From positions 1 through 14,152 of the forward strand of contig DAOVXM010000013.1 in the NCBI GenBank assembly GCA_030636125.1: 14,152 nucleotides of DNA. The letters are read 5' to 3'. Under the pieces are notes generated by a model, which was not told the origin of the DNA, did not search any database, and saw nothing but the letters and a program-made list of their open reading frames with translations. The stretch's first letter is position 1. The number at the start of each line of letters is the position of its first letter. Source of the stretch: Chloroflexota bacterium (GTDB lineage: Bacteria > Chloroflexota > Anaerolineae > Anaerolineales > UBA4823). The translations under genes and the position numbers were made by a program. This document shows, one piece after another, positions 13,623-14,152 of the stretch.

Positions 13623-14152
13623 TTATTTATCATTTGAAACCCTGTCACCGAATGGGATACCATTCAAATAGATATTCGTCATCTTTACGCCTCGAAACTG
13701 CTTCACCGTACTCCAGACTTGGGCTTTTACCCTCAGATTATCACAATCATCTTGGGGTTTCTTATATGTGCCTCTCAAATTTACAGTGATCAATCCATTT
13801 GATCTACGAAATTTAACACTAGCCACCTTAATATTCGAGCGAAATAGCGGATTATATAATCCATTTACATACTCCGATTTATAGGACAATAATTGCTCGA
13901 GAGCTATTTTGGCATCTTTACCAATATCATTCGAACGCGCTTGTCCAATACCAATTCCAATTGCGTTATCTCCACATCCGACTGTTCCGCCGACTTTTGG
14001 TTGGATGAAATAAATCCTGATAGCGTTCTCAACAGAGGAGCCGACCGAGCCGCTTGACGATGGTGCGGGTGTCGAGGTATAGGTGGGTGTAGAAGTTGGT
14101 GTATTCGTGGGTAGGGGTGTTTCTGTACTTGTCGAGGTGGCCGTTGGTGTAG
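13623..14152 (-). CDS. GerMN-domain protein, tandem paralog, 5' end outside window
   Basis: An open minus-strand frame runs from the window edge to a TAA at 13623, covering 176 codons; the true start lies beyond the window. It begins in a Thr/Pro-rich linker (about 40 residues of TPT, TST and TNT units). A globular domain follows, starting with ENAIRIYFIQPKVGG, then CGDNAIGIG, a KDAKIALEQLLSYK helix, GLYNPLFRSNIKVASVKF, ITVNLRGTY and RVKAQVWSTVKQF, ending NIYLNGIPFGD. It matches the downstream lipoprotein domain nearly end to end, with both cysteines shared (GCGDN, DDCDN), so the two arose by duplication. A signal peptide and lipobox are expected upstream but unseen. A TTG at 13887-13889 could start a shorter frame, but the homologous sequence continues upstream of it, so that start is rejected. 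Confidence 0.85.
   Translation of the reverse strand, partial: TPTATSTSTETPLPTNTPTSTPTYTSTPAPSSSGSVGSSVENAIRIYFIQPKVGGTVGCGDNAIGIGIGQARSNDIGKDAKIALEQLLSYKSEYVNGLYNPLFRSNIKVASVKFRRSNGLITVNLRGTYKKPQDDCDNLRVKAQVWSTVKQFRGVKMTNIYLNGIPFGDRVSNDK

Noticed and set aside
13469..13663. 64-residue minus-strand frame between the GerMN genes
   Set aside because: It overlaps the end of the upstream GerMN gene, crosses the nested inverted repeats, has no ribosome binding site and no recognisable fold.

Overview
The window looks like a chromosomal segment from a bacterium of the phylum Chloroflexota, most likely Anaerolineae-like. This is inference. It rests on proline/threonine-rich lipoproteins carrying GerMN-like domains, soluble GAF-type histidine kinases, a gene order joining rplU-rpmA and an enlarged rpmE to tdk-hpt-cca, and moderate GC. 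No rRNA, tRNA, CRISPR array, intact transposase or phage gene is visible.

Layout. (1) 75-3188, minus strand: a three-gene signalling operon transcribed from right to left. A histidine kinase with a zinc ribbon and a MshEN-like (putative cyclic-di-GMP-binding) sensor comes first, then a GAF-domain histidine kinase, then an OmpR-type response regulator. (2) 3708-4154, plus strand: a divergent single-domain response regulator, followed by a strong terminator. (3) 4385-4681, plus strand: a small two-module cysteine-rich protein. Its N-terminal zinc ribbon has the same spacing as that of the first kinase. (4) 4821-8900, minus strand: a translation and nucleotide-salvage cluster. From a near-perfect promoter at 9043-9071 it runs L21, L27, L31 fused to an RNA-polymerase alpha-CTD-like domain, thymidine kinase, hypoxanthine phosphoribosyltransferase, and an HD-type CCA tRNA nucleotidyltransferase with an extra N-terminal domain. 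(5) 9242-12272, plus strand: pyruvate, phosphate dikinase behind a long, strongly folded leader. (6) 12425-12637, minus strand: a tiny Cys/His-rich protein, convergent with the dikinase across a bidirectional terminator. (7) 12758-14152, minus strand: two tandem GerMN-domain surface proteins, the upstream one cut by the window edge. They are separated by a nest of inverted repeats that looks like a degenerate mobile element.

How it fits together. The left third is a cytoplasmic phosphorelay: neither kinase has membrane segments, so it should read internal signals. The central block makes ribosomal proteins, salvages thymidine and purines, and matures tRNA 3' ends. The dikinase interconverts pyruvate and phosphoenolpyruvate. 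The most unusual items are the L31/alpha-CTD fusion, the kinase with a zinc ribbon plus MshEN-like sensor, the folded dikinase leader, and a 14-base motif repeated downstream of two unrelated minus-strand genes.
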